Positions 8,619-18,826 of a stretch of 64,000 nt of DNA are shown here, one piece after another. The stretch's first letter is position 1; each line of letters begins with the position of its first letter. The translations under genes and the position numbers were made by a program. The DNA is taken from contig NZ_FQUV01000001.1 in assembly GCF_900129235.1 (NCBI RefSeq), positions 558,001 to 622,000 on the forward strand. Reading direction: 5' to 3'. This stretch comes from Litoreibacter ascidiaceicola. Lineage in GTDB: Bacteria; Pseudomonadota; Alphaproteobacteria; Rhodobacterales; Rhodobacteraceae. The notes under the pieces are model-generated. The model did no database searches. It worked only from the letters and a program-made list of their open reading frames with translations, and was not told the origin of the DNA.

Positions 8619-9562
8619 GCTTGACCCCTGCCCCTTTTCACGCCGAGATTGCGAACGGCCCTGACGGCGGTTGCGCCTATTGGCTAACGACGTCTGACGG
8701 TGTTCGCATCCGCATCGGCGTGTGGGGTGGCGGGGACAAAGGCACGGTGCTGCTTTTCCCGGGGCGCACAGAGTACATCGAGAAGTATGGCCCCGCCGCG
8801 AAGGGCTTCATGGAACGTGGCTTTTCCACGGTGGCCATTGACTGGCGTGGACAAGGCTTGGCCGACCGCGCATTGGACAATCGGCTGATCGGCCATGTGG
8901 ACGCGTTCAACGAATACCAGACCGACATCGCTGCCGTGATGGCAGCGCTGCCCGAGTTGAACCTGCCAGAACCGATGGGCCTGCTCGGTCACTCGATGGG
9001 CGGCTGCATTGGCCTGCGCGCGCTGATGAAAGGTTTGCCTGTGGACGCGGCTGTGTTCACCGGCCCGATGTGGGGCATCGCCCTTGATCCGTTGCGCCGC
9101 AGCGCCGGATGGGCCTTGTCGACCCTGACCCGTCAGACCAAATTTGAAAAGCTGATGGCCCCTGGCACGACCGGGCAGTCTTACGTTCTGGTGCAACCGT
9201 TCGAAGACAACATGCTCACCCGCGATGCGGCGATGTATGAAGGCATGCGCCAGCAGCTGGAGGCGTATCCTGAATTGGCCTTGGGTGGCCCGTCATTTGC
9301 GTGGCTCAACGAAGCATTGAAAGAATGCCGCGCGTTGTCATTAAGCCCGACCCCGAACGTGCCAACGATCACCTTCCTTGGCACCAATGAACGGATCGTT
9401 GACGCCAAGGCGATCCACGACCGCATGGCCCGTTGGCATAACGGTGAGTTACGTATGGTCGATGGCGCGGAGCATGAGGTAATCATGGACCTGCCTGACG
9501 TACAGGCCGAGGTTTATGACGCCACTGTCGAGCTGTTCTTGGGCGCGTTGGAAGACGCCTAA
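8615..9562 (+). CDS. Alpha/beta hydrolase, lysophospholipase/monoacylglycerol lipase type
   Basis: A 315-residue alpha/beta hydrolase of the PldB/MGL group. The nucleophile elbow is GHSMGG near residue 125, the oxyanion region is [14 protein letters not shown], and the C-terminal EHEVIMD supplies the likely histidine. It probably releases fatty acid from lysophospholipid or monoacylglycerol. It starts with GTG inside the SCP2 gene's stop (GTGA). It ends convergently against lolD with a 4-bp overlap. Confidence 0.88.
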   Translation: MSLTPAPFHAEIANGPDGGCAYWLTTSDGVRIRIGVWGGGDKGTVLLFPGRTEYIEKYGPAAKGFMERGFSTVAIDWRGQGLADRALDNRLIGHVDAFNEYQTDIAAVMAALPELNLPEPMGLLGHSMGGCIGLRALMKGLPVDAAVFTGPMWGIALDPLRRSAGWALSTLTRQTKFEKLMAPGTTGQSYVLVQPFEDNMLTRDAAMYEGMRQQLEAYPELALGGPSFAWLNEALKECRALSLSPTPNVPTITFLGTNERIVDAKAIHDRMARWHNGELRMVDGAEHEVIMDLPDVQAEVYDATVELFLGALEDA

Positions 9563-10242
9563 GCGTCCACCAGAACCCCGTTTTCCAAACGCACCATGCG
9601 ATCCATCCGGCCCGCAAGCTCTAGGTTATGCGTGGCGATCAAGGCCGATAAGCCAGTGCTGCGCGCCAGTGTCATGAGCGCGTCAAAAACCTGATCCGAG
9701 GTTTTCGGATCAAGGTTGCCCGTCGGCTCGTCTGCCAGCAGCAAACCCGGCTTGTTCGCCAGCGCACGGCAGAAGGCCACGCGTTGTTGCTCACCGCCCG
9801 ACAATTCGCCCGGACGATGGGTTGCACGTTCCGCAACGCCGACCTTGCCCAGCAAATCCATCCCATGCGCTTCAGCGTCGCGCTTGGACACGCCCGCCGC
9901 AAGCTGCGGCAGCACGATATTCTCCAGCGCGGTGAACTCCGGCAGCAGATGGTGGAACTGATAAATGAACCCGATCTTGGAGCGTCGCGCGGCGGTACGC
10001 GCGCGGTCACTTTTGCCGCTCAGGTCATCCCCTGCGATGACAACGCGACCGGAGTCCGGCGTGTCCAGCAATCCCGCCATATGCAGCAGCGTCGACTTGC
10101 CGGCCCCGGAGGGCGCGACCATAGCCACCACCTCGCCCGGTGCGACCTCCAGCTGAACGCCCCGCAGCACGGCGATCTCGTTCGGCTTCCCCTTATTGTA
10201 AACCTTCTCGACCCCGTCGATCAGCAACGCCGCTTTACTCAT
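9559..10242 (-). CDS. lolD: Lipoprotein-releasing ABC transporter ATPase
   Basis: A 227-residue ABC ATPase with Walker [10 protein letters not shown], signature LSGGEQQR and Walker [10 protein letters not shown]. It drives release of mature lipoproteins from the inner membrane to LolA. Its start overlaps the end of the lolC-type permease gene by 8 bp, giving a compact permease-ATPase operon. Confidence 0.95.
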   Translation of the reverse strand: MSKAALLIDGVEKVYNKGKPNEIAVLRGVQLEVAPGEVVAMVAPSGAGKSTLLHMAGLLDTPDSGRVVIAGDDLSGKSDRARTAARRSKIGFIYQFHHLLPEFTALENIVLPQLAAGVSKRDAEAHGMDLLGKVGVAERATHRPGELSGGEQQRVAFCRALANKPGLLLADEPTGNLDPKTSDQVFDALMTLARSTGLSALIATHNLELAGRMDRMVRLENGVLVDA

Positions 10243-11551
10243 AGCGCAAAGCCTCCACAGGGTTCATGCGGGCCGCACGGCGGGCCGGAAAGATGGTGAC
10301 CACAAAGCTGAGGAACAGCGACAGAGAAATCGCCGACAGCACGTCGCCCCATTCCAATCGCGCCGGTAGTTTGGAAATCAGGCGGATGGACGGATCCCAC
10401 ACACCGCCCCCTGCAACCCAGTTCACGACGCCGAAAATCTGGTCGATATAGATGGCAAACAGGCAGCCGAGGATCATCCCGAGAATGGTTCCGATCACGC
10501 CAATCGACGCCCCACAGATGAAGAACACCCTAAGCACCGAGCCTTCGGTCAGCCCCATGGTGCGCAGAATACCAATGTCGCGGCCTTTGTTCTTCACCAG
10601 CATGATCAAGCCCGACACGATGTTCATCGACGCGATCAAGACGAGCACCGACAGGATCAGGAACATCACGTTGTCCTCCATCTCAAGCGCATTCAAGAAC
10701 GCGCCGGAACTGTCTTGCCATGTCCACAAGAGCGCCCCGTCGCCTGCGGCGCTGAGCAGGTCGCGTTCGTATTTTCCGACGTTTTCGGGGTCATCGAGGA
10801 TCACCTCGATCTCGTCCGCCACGCCTTCGCGGTTGAAGTATTCTTGCGCTTTGTCGAAGGGCATATAGACCCGCGTGCGGTCGATGTCGTAGCGGCCCAC
10901 TTGGAAAATGTAGACCACCTCAAACGCCACGATGCGCGGTGAAGTGCCGAACGCGGTCTTGGTCCCATTAGGCGAGATCAGCTTGACTTTGTCGCCGACG
11001 GACACACCCAGACTGCGGGCGACCCCCCAGCCAATCGCGATGGTCATGCCGTTATTGGCCACGCCAAACTGCGCGATATCGCCCAGCTTTTGTTCAGGCT
11101 CTGCCACACGACGCACACCAAACAGATCATCGGCGCGGATGCCGTAGACCTCGGCGGCCGCATTGCCACCCGATGTCGCGGCCGCCATGACCTGCCCCTT
11201 CACCAGTGGCGCGGCACTCACCACGCCATCGGCCTTGGCCATCTTGGCTGTCAGCCCGTCATAGTCCTGAATGACCCGGGCATAGGTCCCCGTCTCGCTG
11301 GTTTGACCCGACGAATACACCGTGACATGGGCATTCGCGCCCAAAATGGTGTCGACAAACTCATACCTGAAGCCCGAACGCACAGCCAAAGTGATGATCA
11401 ATGCGGCCACGGCCAATGTGATGCCGACCAAGCTGATCCACGTCATCACGGAAACGCCGCCCTCGGCACGTTTGGCGCGCAGGTAGCGCCAAGCGATCAT
11501 CCATTCAAACCCCGCAAACGGGGGGGTAGAGGTGGGGCTGTTGCTGCTCAA
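10235..11551 (-). CDS. lolC: Lipoprotein-releasing system permease (LolC/LolE family)
   Basis: A 438-residue permease with one membrane helix near residues 38-60, a large periplasmic MacB-like domain (~70-290) and three C-terminal helices. It carries the family C-terminus [18 protein letters not shown]. The start is probably TTG, because GGAGAG lies 5 bp upstream and no ATG fits. In Rhodobacteraceae one LolC/E-type protein usually works as a homodimer with LolD. proS, a common upstream neighbour, lies 3 kb away here, separated by a uspA/symporter insertion. Confidence 0.93.
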   Translation of the reverse strand: MSSNSPTSTPPFAGFEWMIAWRYLRAKRAEGGVSVMTWISLVGITLAVAALIITLAVRSGFRYEFVDTILGANAHVTVYSSGQTSETGTYARVIQDYDGLTAKMAKADGVVSAAPLVKGQVMAAATSGGNAAAEVYGIRADDLFGVRRVAEPEQKLGDIAQFGVANNGMTIAIGWGVARSLGVSVGDKVKLISPNGTKTAFGTSPRIVAFEVVYIFQVGRYDIDRTRVYMPFDKAQEYFNREGVADEIEVILDDPENVGKYERDLLSAAGDGALLWTWQDSSGAFLNALEMEDNVMFLILSVLVLIASMNIVSGLIMLVKNKGRDIGILRTMGLTEGSVLRVFFICGASIGVIGTILGMILGCLFAIYIDQIFGVVNWVAGGGVWDPSIRLISKLPARLEWGDVLSAISLSLFLSFVVTIFPARRAARMNPVEALRYE

Positions 11552-11895
11552 CGGCGCTCTCCGGCTTTAGGTTTTGTCGCCACGTTTGCGCTGATCGCGA
11601 TAGAGGGTCAAGCCTTGAGAGGCGACATGTTGCCGAAGCCTACGCTCGTTGAACGGAACCGCTCTCGAAGCTGCCCTACGGTCAATTCGCCTGAAAACGC
11701 CCCGCATTTTGGCGAATTTCACCGCCTCACGACCGGATTTATCGTGGAATTTCAGCAGAATCGACTAAACTCACTGGTGAGAGACGATAGAAAAACTCGA
11801 CCGCAGATACGCGCTGAGGCCTTCAAACTAGAAGCCAGAAGTCTCTCGCCAAGGCGCAAAGCTACCAAAGAGCGGTCGCAATGGGAGACAGTATT
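11552..11895. other. 344-bp divergent intergenic region lolC/uspA
   Basis: I see no convincing gene or RNA here; open frames are short and lack a ribosome-binding site. The region must hold the divergent promoters for lolC (leftward) and uspA (rightward). The GGGAGA at 11883-11888 is the uspA ribosome-binding site. Confidence 0.5.
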
Positions 11896-12333
11896 ATGTC
11901 AACTAAATTGGTAATTGGCCTGGATGGGCACAGCTCGGGGGACCGCGCGCTGGAGTTCGCGAAGACCCTGGCAGGCCAGATTGGTGCCTGCGAGTTGCTC
12001 GTGGTCTATGTTATTGAATGGTCGCCTTATTCCTTCCAAACCGCCGAAGAAAACGCCCAGCGTCACAAGCGCCGCGAAGAGGAAATCTCGACTGCGCAAG
12101 ATCGCGTCGTGACCCCTGCTGTCAAATCGCTTACCGATAGCGGACTGACAGCCACCGGACGCGTGCGTCACGGCAACGTCGCCGACACTTTGAACGACAT
12201 CGCCAAAGAGGCCGGTGCCACGCAGATTATCGTCGGTCGCTCTACTGAATCCGGCCTGTCCAAGCGCATCTTTGGCAGCTCAACCGCAAACCTCGTGATG
12301 GAGGCCAGCGTGCCCGTCACGGTCGTCAATTAA
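11896..12333 (+). CDS. Universal stress protein UspA family
   Basis: A 145-residue single Usp domain. It has the N-terminal strand LVIGLDGHSSGDRAL and the ATP-binding-type loop near the C-terminus (IIVGRSTESGLSKRIFGSSTANLV), which fits the G-2x-G-9x-G(S/T) pattern. The start MSTK is favoured over an upstream in-frame ATG by the GGGAGA site 7 bp before it. It is followed after 10 bp by a sodium/amino-acid symporter gene. In this family such pairing suggests a regulatory role for the transporter, but that is inference. Confidence 0.92.
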   Translation: MSTKLVIGLDGHSSGDRALEFAKTLAGQIGACELLVVYVIEWSPYSFQTAEENAQRHKRREEEISTAQDRVVTPAVKSLTDSGLTATGRVRHGNVADTLNDIAKEAGATQIIVGRSTESGLSKRIFGSSTANLVMEASVPVTVVN

Positions 12334-12343
12334 GGGGGCTGAC

Positions 12344-13897
12344 ATGAAACGCTTTACTCAAGCCGCGGCCTCTGCCGCATTGCTGGCAGTCACTGCCGGC
12401 CCTGCTTTGGCGCAGGAGGCCGAAAGCCTTGACGCCCGCGTAAACGCTGCTTTTGCCGCAGCTACAGGGCCCTTCGTCAACTTCATCTTCGCACCGCTTC
12501 CCGGCACGGCGTTCCCTTGGATCGTGCTGTGGCTTGTCGTTGCGGCATCCATCTTCACCATCTATTTCGGCTTCGTCCAGTTCCGCTTCTTCAGCCATGC
12601 CATCAGTCTGGTGAAAGGCGACTATTCTGACCCGAATGACGCAGGCGAGGTGAGCCACTTCCAAGCGCTGGCAACTGCCCTTTCAGGCACCGTGGGACTT
12701 GGAAACATCGCAGGTGTTGCCGTGGCCGTTGGTATCGGCGGGCCGGGGGCTACGTTCTGGATGATCCTTGCGGGTCTTCTAGGCATGGCGTCCAAGTTCA
12801 CCGAGTGTACGTTGGGCGTGAAATACCGCAACGAATACCCCGACGGCACCGTCTCGGGTGGTCCGATGTACTATATTTCCAAGGGCTTTACCGAACTGGG
12901 TCTGCCGGGCGGTAAAATCCTAGCGGTGCTGTTCTCGGTCTTCTGTATCCTTGGTGCGTTGGGTGGCGGGAACATGTTCCAAGCCAATCAGGCACATGCC
13001 CAAATCTCGGGCATCGTGGGCGACTACCCTGGCTGGATCACAGGTGTGATCTTTGCAGCAGTGGTGTTTGTGGTGATCGTGGGTGGCGTGAAATCCATCG
13101 CGGCAGTGACCGAGAAAGTGGTTCCTTTCATGGGCATCCTCTATGTCGGCGCGGCGCTGGTAATCCTGATCGTCAACTACGACAAAATCGGTTGGGCCTT
13201 CGGCCAAATCTTCGCAGGGGCCTTCACTGGTCTGGGCGTCGCTGGTGGCTTTGTCGGGGCGCTGATACAGGGGTTCAAACGGGCCGCTTTCTCGAACGAG
13301 GCGGGCGTTGGCTCTGCTGCGATTGCGCACTCTGCGGTGAAAACCAAAGAGCCGATCACCGAAGGCTTCGTGTCCTTGCTGGAGCCGCTGATCGACACCG
13401 TCGTCATCTGTACGATGACGGCGTTGGTCATCGTGATCTCGCAACAGCTGATCGTCGATCCGGCAACGGGCAACTATATGCTGAACGAAGCGGGTAGTGC
13501 GATTGCAACCGTAGACGGCAACAGCGGCGTGGCATTGACCTCGGCGGCATTCGGGTCGGCTATCAGCTGGTTCCCGTATGTGCTGGCGATTGCGGTGGTC
13601 TTGTTCGCCTTCTCGACCATGATCTCGTGGAGCTACTACGGCCTGAAAGCATGGACCTACCTGTTCGGCGAGGGCAAAACCTCCGAGCTGGTGTTCAAGC
13701 TGATCTTCTGCGTGTTCATCGTGATCGGTGCGGCAGCGAGCCTTGGCCCGGTGATCGACTTCTCCGACGCGGCGATCTTCGCCATGGCGGTGGTCAACAT
13801 CTTCTGCCTCTACTTCCTGATGAGGTTGGTGAAGTCCGAGTTGGCCTCCTACGCCGCGCGCCTCAACTCTGGCGAGATCAAGAAGTTCACCCACTAA
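12344..13897 (+). CDS. Sodium:alanine/glycine symporter (AGCS family)
   Basis: A 517-residue inner-membrane transporter with about ten membrane segments. It contains the AGCS-typical regions GTVGLGNIAGVAVAVGIGGPGA and RAAFSNEAGVGSAAIAH. Unusually, the N-terminus looks like a cleavable signal peptide (to ~residue 23, ALAQ). The substrate is probably alanine, glycine or a related amino acid taken up with Na+. It forms an operon with uspA and ends at a strong terminator. Confidence 0.93.
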   Translation: MKRFTQAAASAALLAVTAGPALAQEAESLDARVNAAFAAATGPFVNFIFAPLPGTAFPWIVLWLVVAASIFTIYFGFVQFRFFSHAISLVKGDYSDPNDAGEVSHFQALATALSGTVGLGNIAGVAVAVGIGGPGATFWMILAGLLGMASKFTECTLGVKYRNEYPDGTVSGGPMYYISKGFTELGLPGGKILAVLFSVFCILGALGGGNMFQANQAHAQISGIVGDYPGWITGVIFAAVVFVVIVGGVKSIAAVTEKVVPFMGILYVGAALVILIVNYDKIGWAFGQIFAGAFTGLGVAGGFVGALIQGFKRAAFSNEAGVGSAAIAHSAVKTKEPITEGFVSLLEPLIDTVVICTMTALVIVISQQLIVDPATGNYMLNEAGSAIATVDGNSGVALTSAAFGSAISWFPYVLAIAVVLFAFSTMISWSYYGLKAWTYLFGEGKTSELVFKLIFCVFIVIGAAASLGPVIDFSDAAIFAMAVVNIFCLYFLMRLVKSELASYAARLNSGEIKKFTH

Positions 13898-13919
13898 GAT
13901 GTGGAGATAAACAGAATTT

Positions 13920-13943
13920 GGGGCACCTTCGGGTGCCCCTTTT
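13920..13943 (+). terminator. Rho-independent terminator of the uspA-symporter operon
   Basis: An 8-bp perfect stem GGGGCACC/GGTGCCCC with a stable TTCG tetraloop is followed by TTTT, 22 bp after the symporter stop codon. Confidence 0.93.
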
Positions 13944-13950
13944 CGTTGGA

Positions 13951-14559
13951 TTATCTGAGCAACCCCGTCACGATCGGGGCAAGGGCTTTGCCAATCGCGC
14001 GGGTGTTTTCTGCATCAAGGTGCAGGCCATCCAGCGAGGACGTCTCGGCCACAGTGTTACTGTCAAAAAACGCGACCCCGCCGATCTGTGCGACTTGGCC
14101 CACCAACCCGCGATATTCACGGCTGGCTTCGATCATGGCTTTGGTGATCCCGTCGCTTGGCACAAGGACAGGCGGGGCTACGACCAGTATCTGAGGGATG
14201 TCGCAGGGCGTGCGGTACGGATGATGACGCACAATTTCTATCAGCCGGGCCATACCGCGGGCTGCCATCCCCGGCTCTCCACTGCAAAAGGCATCATTTG
14301 TTCCCAGCATCAAAATAACCAGATCAAGCGGCGCGTGGGTGTGCAACACCGTTGGCAACAATGTTGCGCCGTTCATCTCGGCGGGACTCACGGGCACATC
14401 AAACGCCGTCGTCCGCCCGCGCAGGCCGTCGGATATCACCTCTAGCCCGGACAGTGCCGCCAGCACATTCGGCCAGCGATCCTCAAAAGGGTGTCGCCCG
14501 CCCCCATCAGGGCGCGAGCCCCATGTCAGGCTGTCACCGTAGGCCAGCACAGAACGCAT
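13951..14559 (-). CDS. SGNH/GDSL-family hydrolase (arylesterase-like)
   Basis: A 202-residue protein beginning with the block I motif AYGDSLTWG (nucleophile Ser). The glycine and asparagine blocks are visible around LGTNDAF, and the catalytic Asp/His pair lies in DGLHLDAEN near the C-terminus. It is a cytoplasmic esterase or acyl hydrolase of unknown substrate, with no signal peptide. Its ATG overlaps the proS stop (TGATG), so it is translationally coupled to proS. Confidence 0.88.
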   Translation of the reverse strand: MRSVLAYGDSLTWGSRPDGGGRHPFEDRWPNVLAALSGLEVISDGLRGRTTAFDVPVSPAEMNGATLLPTVLHTHAPLDLVILMLGTNDAFCSGEPGMAARGMARLIEIVRHHPYRTPCDIPQILVVAPPVLVPSDGITKAMIEASREYRGLVGQVAQIGGVAFFDSNTVAETSSLDGLHLDAENTRAIGKALAPIVTGLLR

Positions 14560-15896
14560 CAGTGCTCCGCGTAAATCGCCGCCACCTTTTTCACCGCGTC
14601 TTCCGGCGAAAGCTCTTCACTTTCGCCCGTGCGGCGCGAGGTCAGCTCGACCACGCCATTCTTCAACCCACGCGGGCCAACCGTGATGCGCCAAGGAAGG
14701 CCGATCAGGTCCATGGTGGCAAACTTGCCCCCTGCCCGCTCGTTGCGGTCGTCATAAAGCGGCTCAAGGCCAGAAGTCGTCAGCGACTTATACAAAGCCT
14801 CACACGCGCCGTCGGCTTCTTCGTCACCCTGCTTGAGGTTGACGATGCCGCAATGGAACGGCGTCACGCCCTCCGGCCAGATGATGCCCTTGTCATCATG
14901 GCTGGCCTCGATGATCGCGCCCAGAAGGCGGGAGACGCCGATGCCGTGCGACCCCATGTGAAGCGGCACAGGCTTGCCGTCCGGCCCCTGAACGGTGGCT
15001 TTCATCGCCTCGGAATACTTGGTGCCGAAGTAAAATATCTGGCCAACTTCGATGCCACGGGCGGTCTTGCGGCGCGCTTCGGGAATGGCATTGAATAGCG
15101 CCTCGTCATGGGTCTCGTCGGTGCGGGCATACTTGGTGGTGAATTCTTCCATCACGCCGGCGCATTGCTCGACATTGTCATAGTCGATCTCGCGGTCGCC
15201 GAAAGTCAGGTCGGTCACGGCGCTGTCATAGAACACCTCGGACTCGCCCGTGTCTGCCAGCACGAGGAACTCGTGCGTGTTGTCGCCACCCATCGCGCCA
15301 CTATCCGCACGCATCGGGATCGCTTGCAGCCCCATGCGCTCGTAAGTGCGCAGGTAGCTCACCAGATGGCGGTTATAGGCGTGCAGTGCGTCCTCTTTAG
15401 TCAGGTCAAAATTGTAGCCGTCCTTCATGTAGAACTCGCGGCCCCGCATCACGCCAAACCTTGGCCGCACCTCGTCGCGGAATTTCCACTGGATCTGGTA
15501 CATAGTCAGCGGCAAGTCCTTGTAGCTGTTCACATGGGAGCGGAAGATGTCGGTGATCAGTTCTTCCGCCGTGGGCGTGAACAGCATGTCGCGGTCGTGG
15601 CGATCCTTGATGCGCAGCATCTCATCACCGAAGGCTTCGTAACGGCCACTTTCGCGCCACAGGTCCGCTGATTGGATCGTCGGCATCAACATCGGCAGAT
15701 GCCCTGCCCGCGCTTGCTCTTCATGCACGATATTTTCGATCTTTTTCAGCACCTTGTAGCCCAAAGGCAGCCACGAATAGATGCCCGCAGAGGACTGCTT
15801 GATCATCCCAGCACGCAGCATATAGCGGTGCGACACGATCTGCGCCTCCGAGGGGGTTTCTTTCAGGACGGGCAGGAAATAGCGGGACATGCGCAT
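14559..15896 (-). CDS. proS: Prolyl-tRNA synthetase, short alphaproteobacterial form
   Basis: A class II aminoacyl-tRNA synthetase of 445 residues, much shorter than the ~570-residue bacterial type because the editing (INS) domain is absent. This is the usual state in alphaproteobacteria. Class II motifs are visible (motif 2 around [21 protein letters not shown], motif 3 around [17 protein letters not shown]). The start [10 protein letters not shown] was chosen because the family begins here. A GDSL hydrolase gene is coupled downstream. Confidence 0.97.
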   Translation of the reverse strand: MRMSRYFLPVLKETPSEAQIVSHRYMLRAGMIKQSSAGIYSWLPLGYKVLKKIENIVHEEQARAGHLPMLMPTIQSADLWRESGRYEAFGDEMLRIKDRHDRDMLFTPTAEELITDIFRSHVNSYKDLPLTMYQIQWKFRDEVRPRFGVMRGREFYMKDGYNFDLTKEDALHAYNRHLVSYLRTYERMGLQAIPMRADSGAMGGDNTHEFLVLADTGESEVFYDSAVTDLTFGDREIDYDNVEQCAGVMEEFTTKYARTDETHDEALFNAIPEARRKTARGIEVGQIFYFGTKYSEAMKATVQGPDGKPVPLHMGSHGIGVSRLLGAIIEASHDDKGIIWPEGVTPFHCGIVNLKQGDEEADGACEALYKSLTTSGLEPLYDDRNERAGGKFATMDLIGLPWRITVGPRGLKNGVVELTSRRTGESEELSPEDAVKKVAAIYAEH

Positions 15897-16003
15897 GGGT
15901 ACTGGGTCTCTCTCATGAGTGGTTACCCACGAGTTACGCCAATGCCCGCCCCTTGCCAAGTTGGGGTGCGTGGTTTTTCAATAATTGTGGATGGTGCGCC
16001 CTA

Positions 16004-17566
16004 TCAAGAGACCAAAGTCTCCGCGTCCAGCGACGACGCGAGCGAGGCAAACCGTGCCTGCGCCACCTCCCCGAACAGGGCTTTGGTATCGGGGTGCAGC
16101 TTCAGTTTCAGCAATCGCTTCTTCGGGTGCCACTTCAGCTGCCCCATCAATTCGGGCCGCTGGACCGAGAACATCGCCCCGAATCGCATAGCCTTGCCCA
16201 ACACTTCCGCGTCACGCAATTCGCGTTCGGACAGCAAGTCGAACAGCTCTTGGAAATGGGTGCCGGAGCGGGAGTTTTTGTACCGGTGCAGCAAGGCCGT
16301 TCCGAGGAAAATACGCCCCGGATGGTCCAGCCCGCCCAGGTTTGCACGGGTCGCGTTGTCGAAACACACCTCCGCACGGTAGTCGGGATGCGCGCGCCAG
16401 CTGACGTCATGCAGCAAGCAGGCCGCCTTCACCAGACGGATGCGTTCCGGCGATGCTTTATCAAAGAGCGGCTCGATAAACCGGTACAGGAACTTCCCGA
16501 ACCCCGGAATCCGGGCGTTCATCGCCTCGTCGTAGCGACAAGCCTCGATCAACGGGTCGCGGCGCTTCAACTCGAACGGCATTTGCTCGTAAAGCAGCCC
16601 CTCACGAATACCATAACTGGAGACCGCAACAGACTTGGGTTTAAACCGCTGGATCAAAGACTTAAGAACCTGTGACGCGATCGGCACAAGCCGCATCCGC
16701 GCCTCGGAATTGCCTGTCATCGCCCGTAATTCGTCCACGGAATACTTGTTTATCCATTTGACAGTTTGCAGGATGGATTTGGCAGTCATCCGGTATTCGT
16801 GCAGCACTTTTAGCGGGTAGCCGCGACGCTCCATGTCCAGCCGCGCAATCGCCCGCCACGAGCCACCGACAAGGAACAAGGTCTCGTAATCGCCGTCAAT
16901 CTCCACCCGAAGATCATCAATCGTCTCGTCGATCAGCACCTTGCGGGCCTTTGCCCCACCCTTCATGCTCATCAGCTTCAACGGGCCGATCTGCGACGAC
17001 ACGCGCCGTCCGACAACACCGTCGCCAAGCTCCGCCAGCTCCATGGAGGAGCCGCCGATATCGCACATCAATCCGCGTGCTTCGGGCCAGCCCAGAAACA
17101 CCCCTTGCGCCGACAAGCGTGCCTCTTCGACACCTTCCGCGACCCACAGGTTCAGCCCTGTCTCACGGGCGACTTCGGCGCGAAACTCTGCCCCGTCCGA
17201 CGCATCGCGCACGGCTGCGGTCGCCACACAAGTCATCGGCGATACGCCCATCCCCTGCGCCAACAACGCGAAACGTCGCAACGCCGCCAGCGCGCGGTCG
17301 CGCCCTTCTGGGTTCAGGTGCCCGGTCTCGGACAGACCAGCGCCCAATCCCGCCATGACTTTTTCGTTGAAGAAATACGCAGGGCTGCGCGCAGCCCCGT
17401 CAAACACCACCATCCGCACCGAGTTGGAACCCACGTCAATGGCCCCCACCCGCTTTAGCGCCTTGGATTTTGGGTCGTTGAACAAGGGGCGCCCGAAGGG
17501 GCCGTCTTCGTCGTGATATCCGTCCAAAGCTCGTCTCGCTACCGGTTCTTGCGTTGGCCGCGACAA
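16004..17566 (-). CDS. Ppx/GppA exopolyphosphatase family protein
   Basis: A 520-residue phosphatase of the sugar kinase/actin fold. It has the phosphate-1 loop VGAIDVGSNSVRMVVF and phosphate-2 loop CDIGGSSMELAEL. A C-terminal helical HD-like region (around LLHDVSWRAHPDY) is as in Ppx/GppA. It should degrade polyphosphate and/or pppGpp; ppk1 lies 3 kb away on the same strand. No ATG precedes the conserved N-terminus, so the start is a TTG (17566, or 17527 after a GAGACG site); the exact start is uncertain. Confidence 0.9.
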   Translation of the reverse strand: MSRPTQEPVARRALDGYHDEDGPFGRPLFNDPKSKALKRVGAIDVGSNSVRMVVFDGAARSPAYFFNEKVMAGLGAGLSETGHLNPEGRDRALAALRRFALLAQGMGVSPMTCVATAAVRDASDGAEFRAEVARETGLNLWVAEGVEEARLSAQGVFLGWPEARGLMCDIGGSSMELAELGDGVVGRRVSSQIGPLKLMSMKGGAKARKVLIDETIDDLRVEIDGDYETLFLVGGSWRAIARLDMERRGYPLKVLHEYRMTAKSILQTVKWINKYSVDELRAMTGNSEARMRLVPIASQVLKSLIQRFKPKSVAVSSYGIREGLLYEQMPFELKRRDPLIEACRYDEAMNARIPGFGKFLYRFIEPLFDKASPERIRLVKAACLLHDVSWRAHPDYRAEVCFDNATRANLGGLDHPGRIFLGTALLHRYKNSRSGTHFQELFDLLSERELRDAEVLGKAMRFGAMFSVQRPELMGQLKWHPKKRLLKLKLHPDTKALFGEVAQARFASLASSLDAETLVS

Positions 17567-17670
17567 TGGCGGCTGGCGGGGCGCGACGTCAATGCGAAAG
17601 GGGCAAGAAAGGAACCAAGAAGAGGAATGCGCGGCGAAAGCAGCACGAGTCAGAGGCGCGCATGCTCATT

Positions 17671-17686
17671 TGGGAATTATTTCCCA
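17671..17686. promoter_or_regulatory. Inverted repeat upstream of the YeeE/YedE gene
   Basis: TGGGAA-TTAT-TTCCCA is a perfect 6-bp inverted repeat with a 4-bp centre. It lies in the divergent region between ppx/gppA and the YeeE/YedE transporter gene, about 40 bp before that gene's candidate -35 box. It could be a repressor or activator site; no regulator is identified. Confidence 0.4.
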
Positions 17687-17727
17687 CCAAATCCGGATTT
17701 TTACTCACTTCGTTCCACTTTGCCCGT

Positions 17728-17756
17728 TTGACAGCATGTCTTTTAGGCAGATATCC
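17728..17756 (+). promoter_or_regulatory. Candidate sigma-70 promoter of the YeeE/YedE gene
   Basis: TTGACA is followed after 17 bp by ATATCC, a consensus -35 with a weak -10. Transcription would begin ~20 bp before the GGAGAG ribosome-binding site. A small palindrome ATCCCG-CA-CGGGAT overlaps the -10. Confidence 0.45.
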
Positions 17757-17782
17757 CGCACGGGATTAATTGGAGAGACACC

Positions 17783-18826
17783 ATGCTGCTGGAAACCTAC
17801 GATTGGGGGCTTGAAGCCCGCACCTTGCAATTGCTGTTCGGGCTTGGCCTTGGCCTTGTCTTCGGCGTTGCTGCACAAATCTCACGGTTCTGCCTGCGCC
17901 GCGCAGTAGCCGTAGACAGCGAAGACCGTGGGGCAGCGGGTGCCGTATGGCTCACCGCCTTCGCCACGGCCATCCTCGGCTTCCAACTGGCCAGCGCTTA
18001 CGGCTTCGTTGCCATCGAGGACCACCGCTTCCTTGCGACCGATCTTGCGGTCCTTGCCATCGTCGTCGGTGGGATCGCCTTCGGGGCCGGGATGGTTCTC
18101 ACACGCGGATGCGTCTCCCGCCTGACGGTACTCAGCGCCACCGGCAACATGCGTGCCGCCACGGTACTGATCATCTTCGCAATTACCGCCCACGCCATGT
18201 TGAAAGGCGTGCTGTCACCTGTTCGCACGGCTTTGGGCTCTGTCACCATAGACCTGCCTTTTGCCTCCTTCGCAGAGCTGTCAGGTGGTGCGGCCCTGAG
18301 TGGCGCGATTGCTGTCGTCGCTGCCGCTTGGTTGATCCAGCGTTTCCGCCCGTCTTGGCACCATGTCGCACTTGGTGTTGTCATCGGTCTTGTCCCTGTT
18401 CTGGGCTGGGCCACCACAAGCGTGCTGCTGTTCGACGAGTTCGATCCGCTTGCCGTTCAATCCGCCGCCTTTACGCTGCCTTGGTCCGATACACTGTTCT
18501 GGGTTATCGCCTCCACGGCAGTCCCCGCAGGTTTCGGCACAGGCTTCATTGGCGGCATCCTGTTCGGCAGCTTTGCAAGCGCCGCCCTGCGTGGCGAGTT
18601 GCAAACTGCGTCCTTCGAGAGCGCCGCGCAAACAGGCCGTTACGCCTTGGGTGCTGTGCTGATGGGCTTTGGAGGCGTGTTGGCTGGCGGTTGCACGGTT
18701 GGCGCAGGCCTCAGCGGCTCCGCGTCCCTGAGCATCGCGGCATTGGTCGCATTGGTCAGCATCATTGCCGGTGCTTGGGCCACCAGCCGTGCGCTGTCAC
18801 CTAATGCAGTAGCAGTCCCCGCTTAA
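17783..18826 (+). CDS. YeeE/YedE family membrane transporter (thiosulfate/sulfur-compound type)
   Basis: A 347-residue membrane protein with two homologous halves, each with a conserved cysteine motif: GMVLTRGCVSRLTVLSATGN in the first half and GGVLAGGCTVGAGLSGSASL near the end. These match the pore cysteines of the TsuA-type thiosulfate transporters. It probably imports thiosulfate or another reduced-sulfur compound. No TusA-like partner gene is adjacent. Confidence 0.88.
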   Translation: MLLETYDWGLEARTLQLLFGLGLGLVFGVAAQISRFCLRRAVAVDSEDRGAAGAVWLTAFATAILGFQLASAYGFVAIEDHRFLATDLAVLAIVVGGIAFGAGMVLTRGCVSRLTVLSATGNMRAATVLIIFAITAHAMLKGVLSPVRTALGSVTIDLPFASFAELSGGAALSGAIAVVAAAWLIQRFRPSWHHVALGVVIGLVPVLGWATTSVLLFDEFDPLAVQSAAFTLPWSDTLFWVIASTAVPAGFGTGFIGGILFGSFASAALRGELQTASFESAAQTGRYALGAVLMGFGGVLAGGCTVGAGLSGSASLSIAALVALVSIIAGAWATSRALSPNAVAVPA

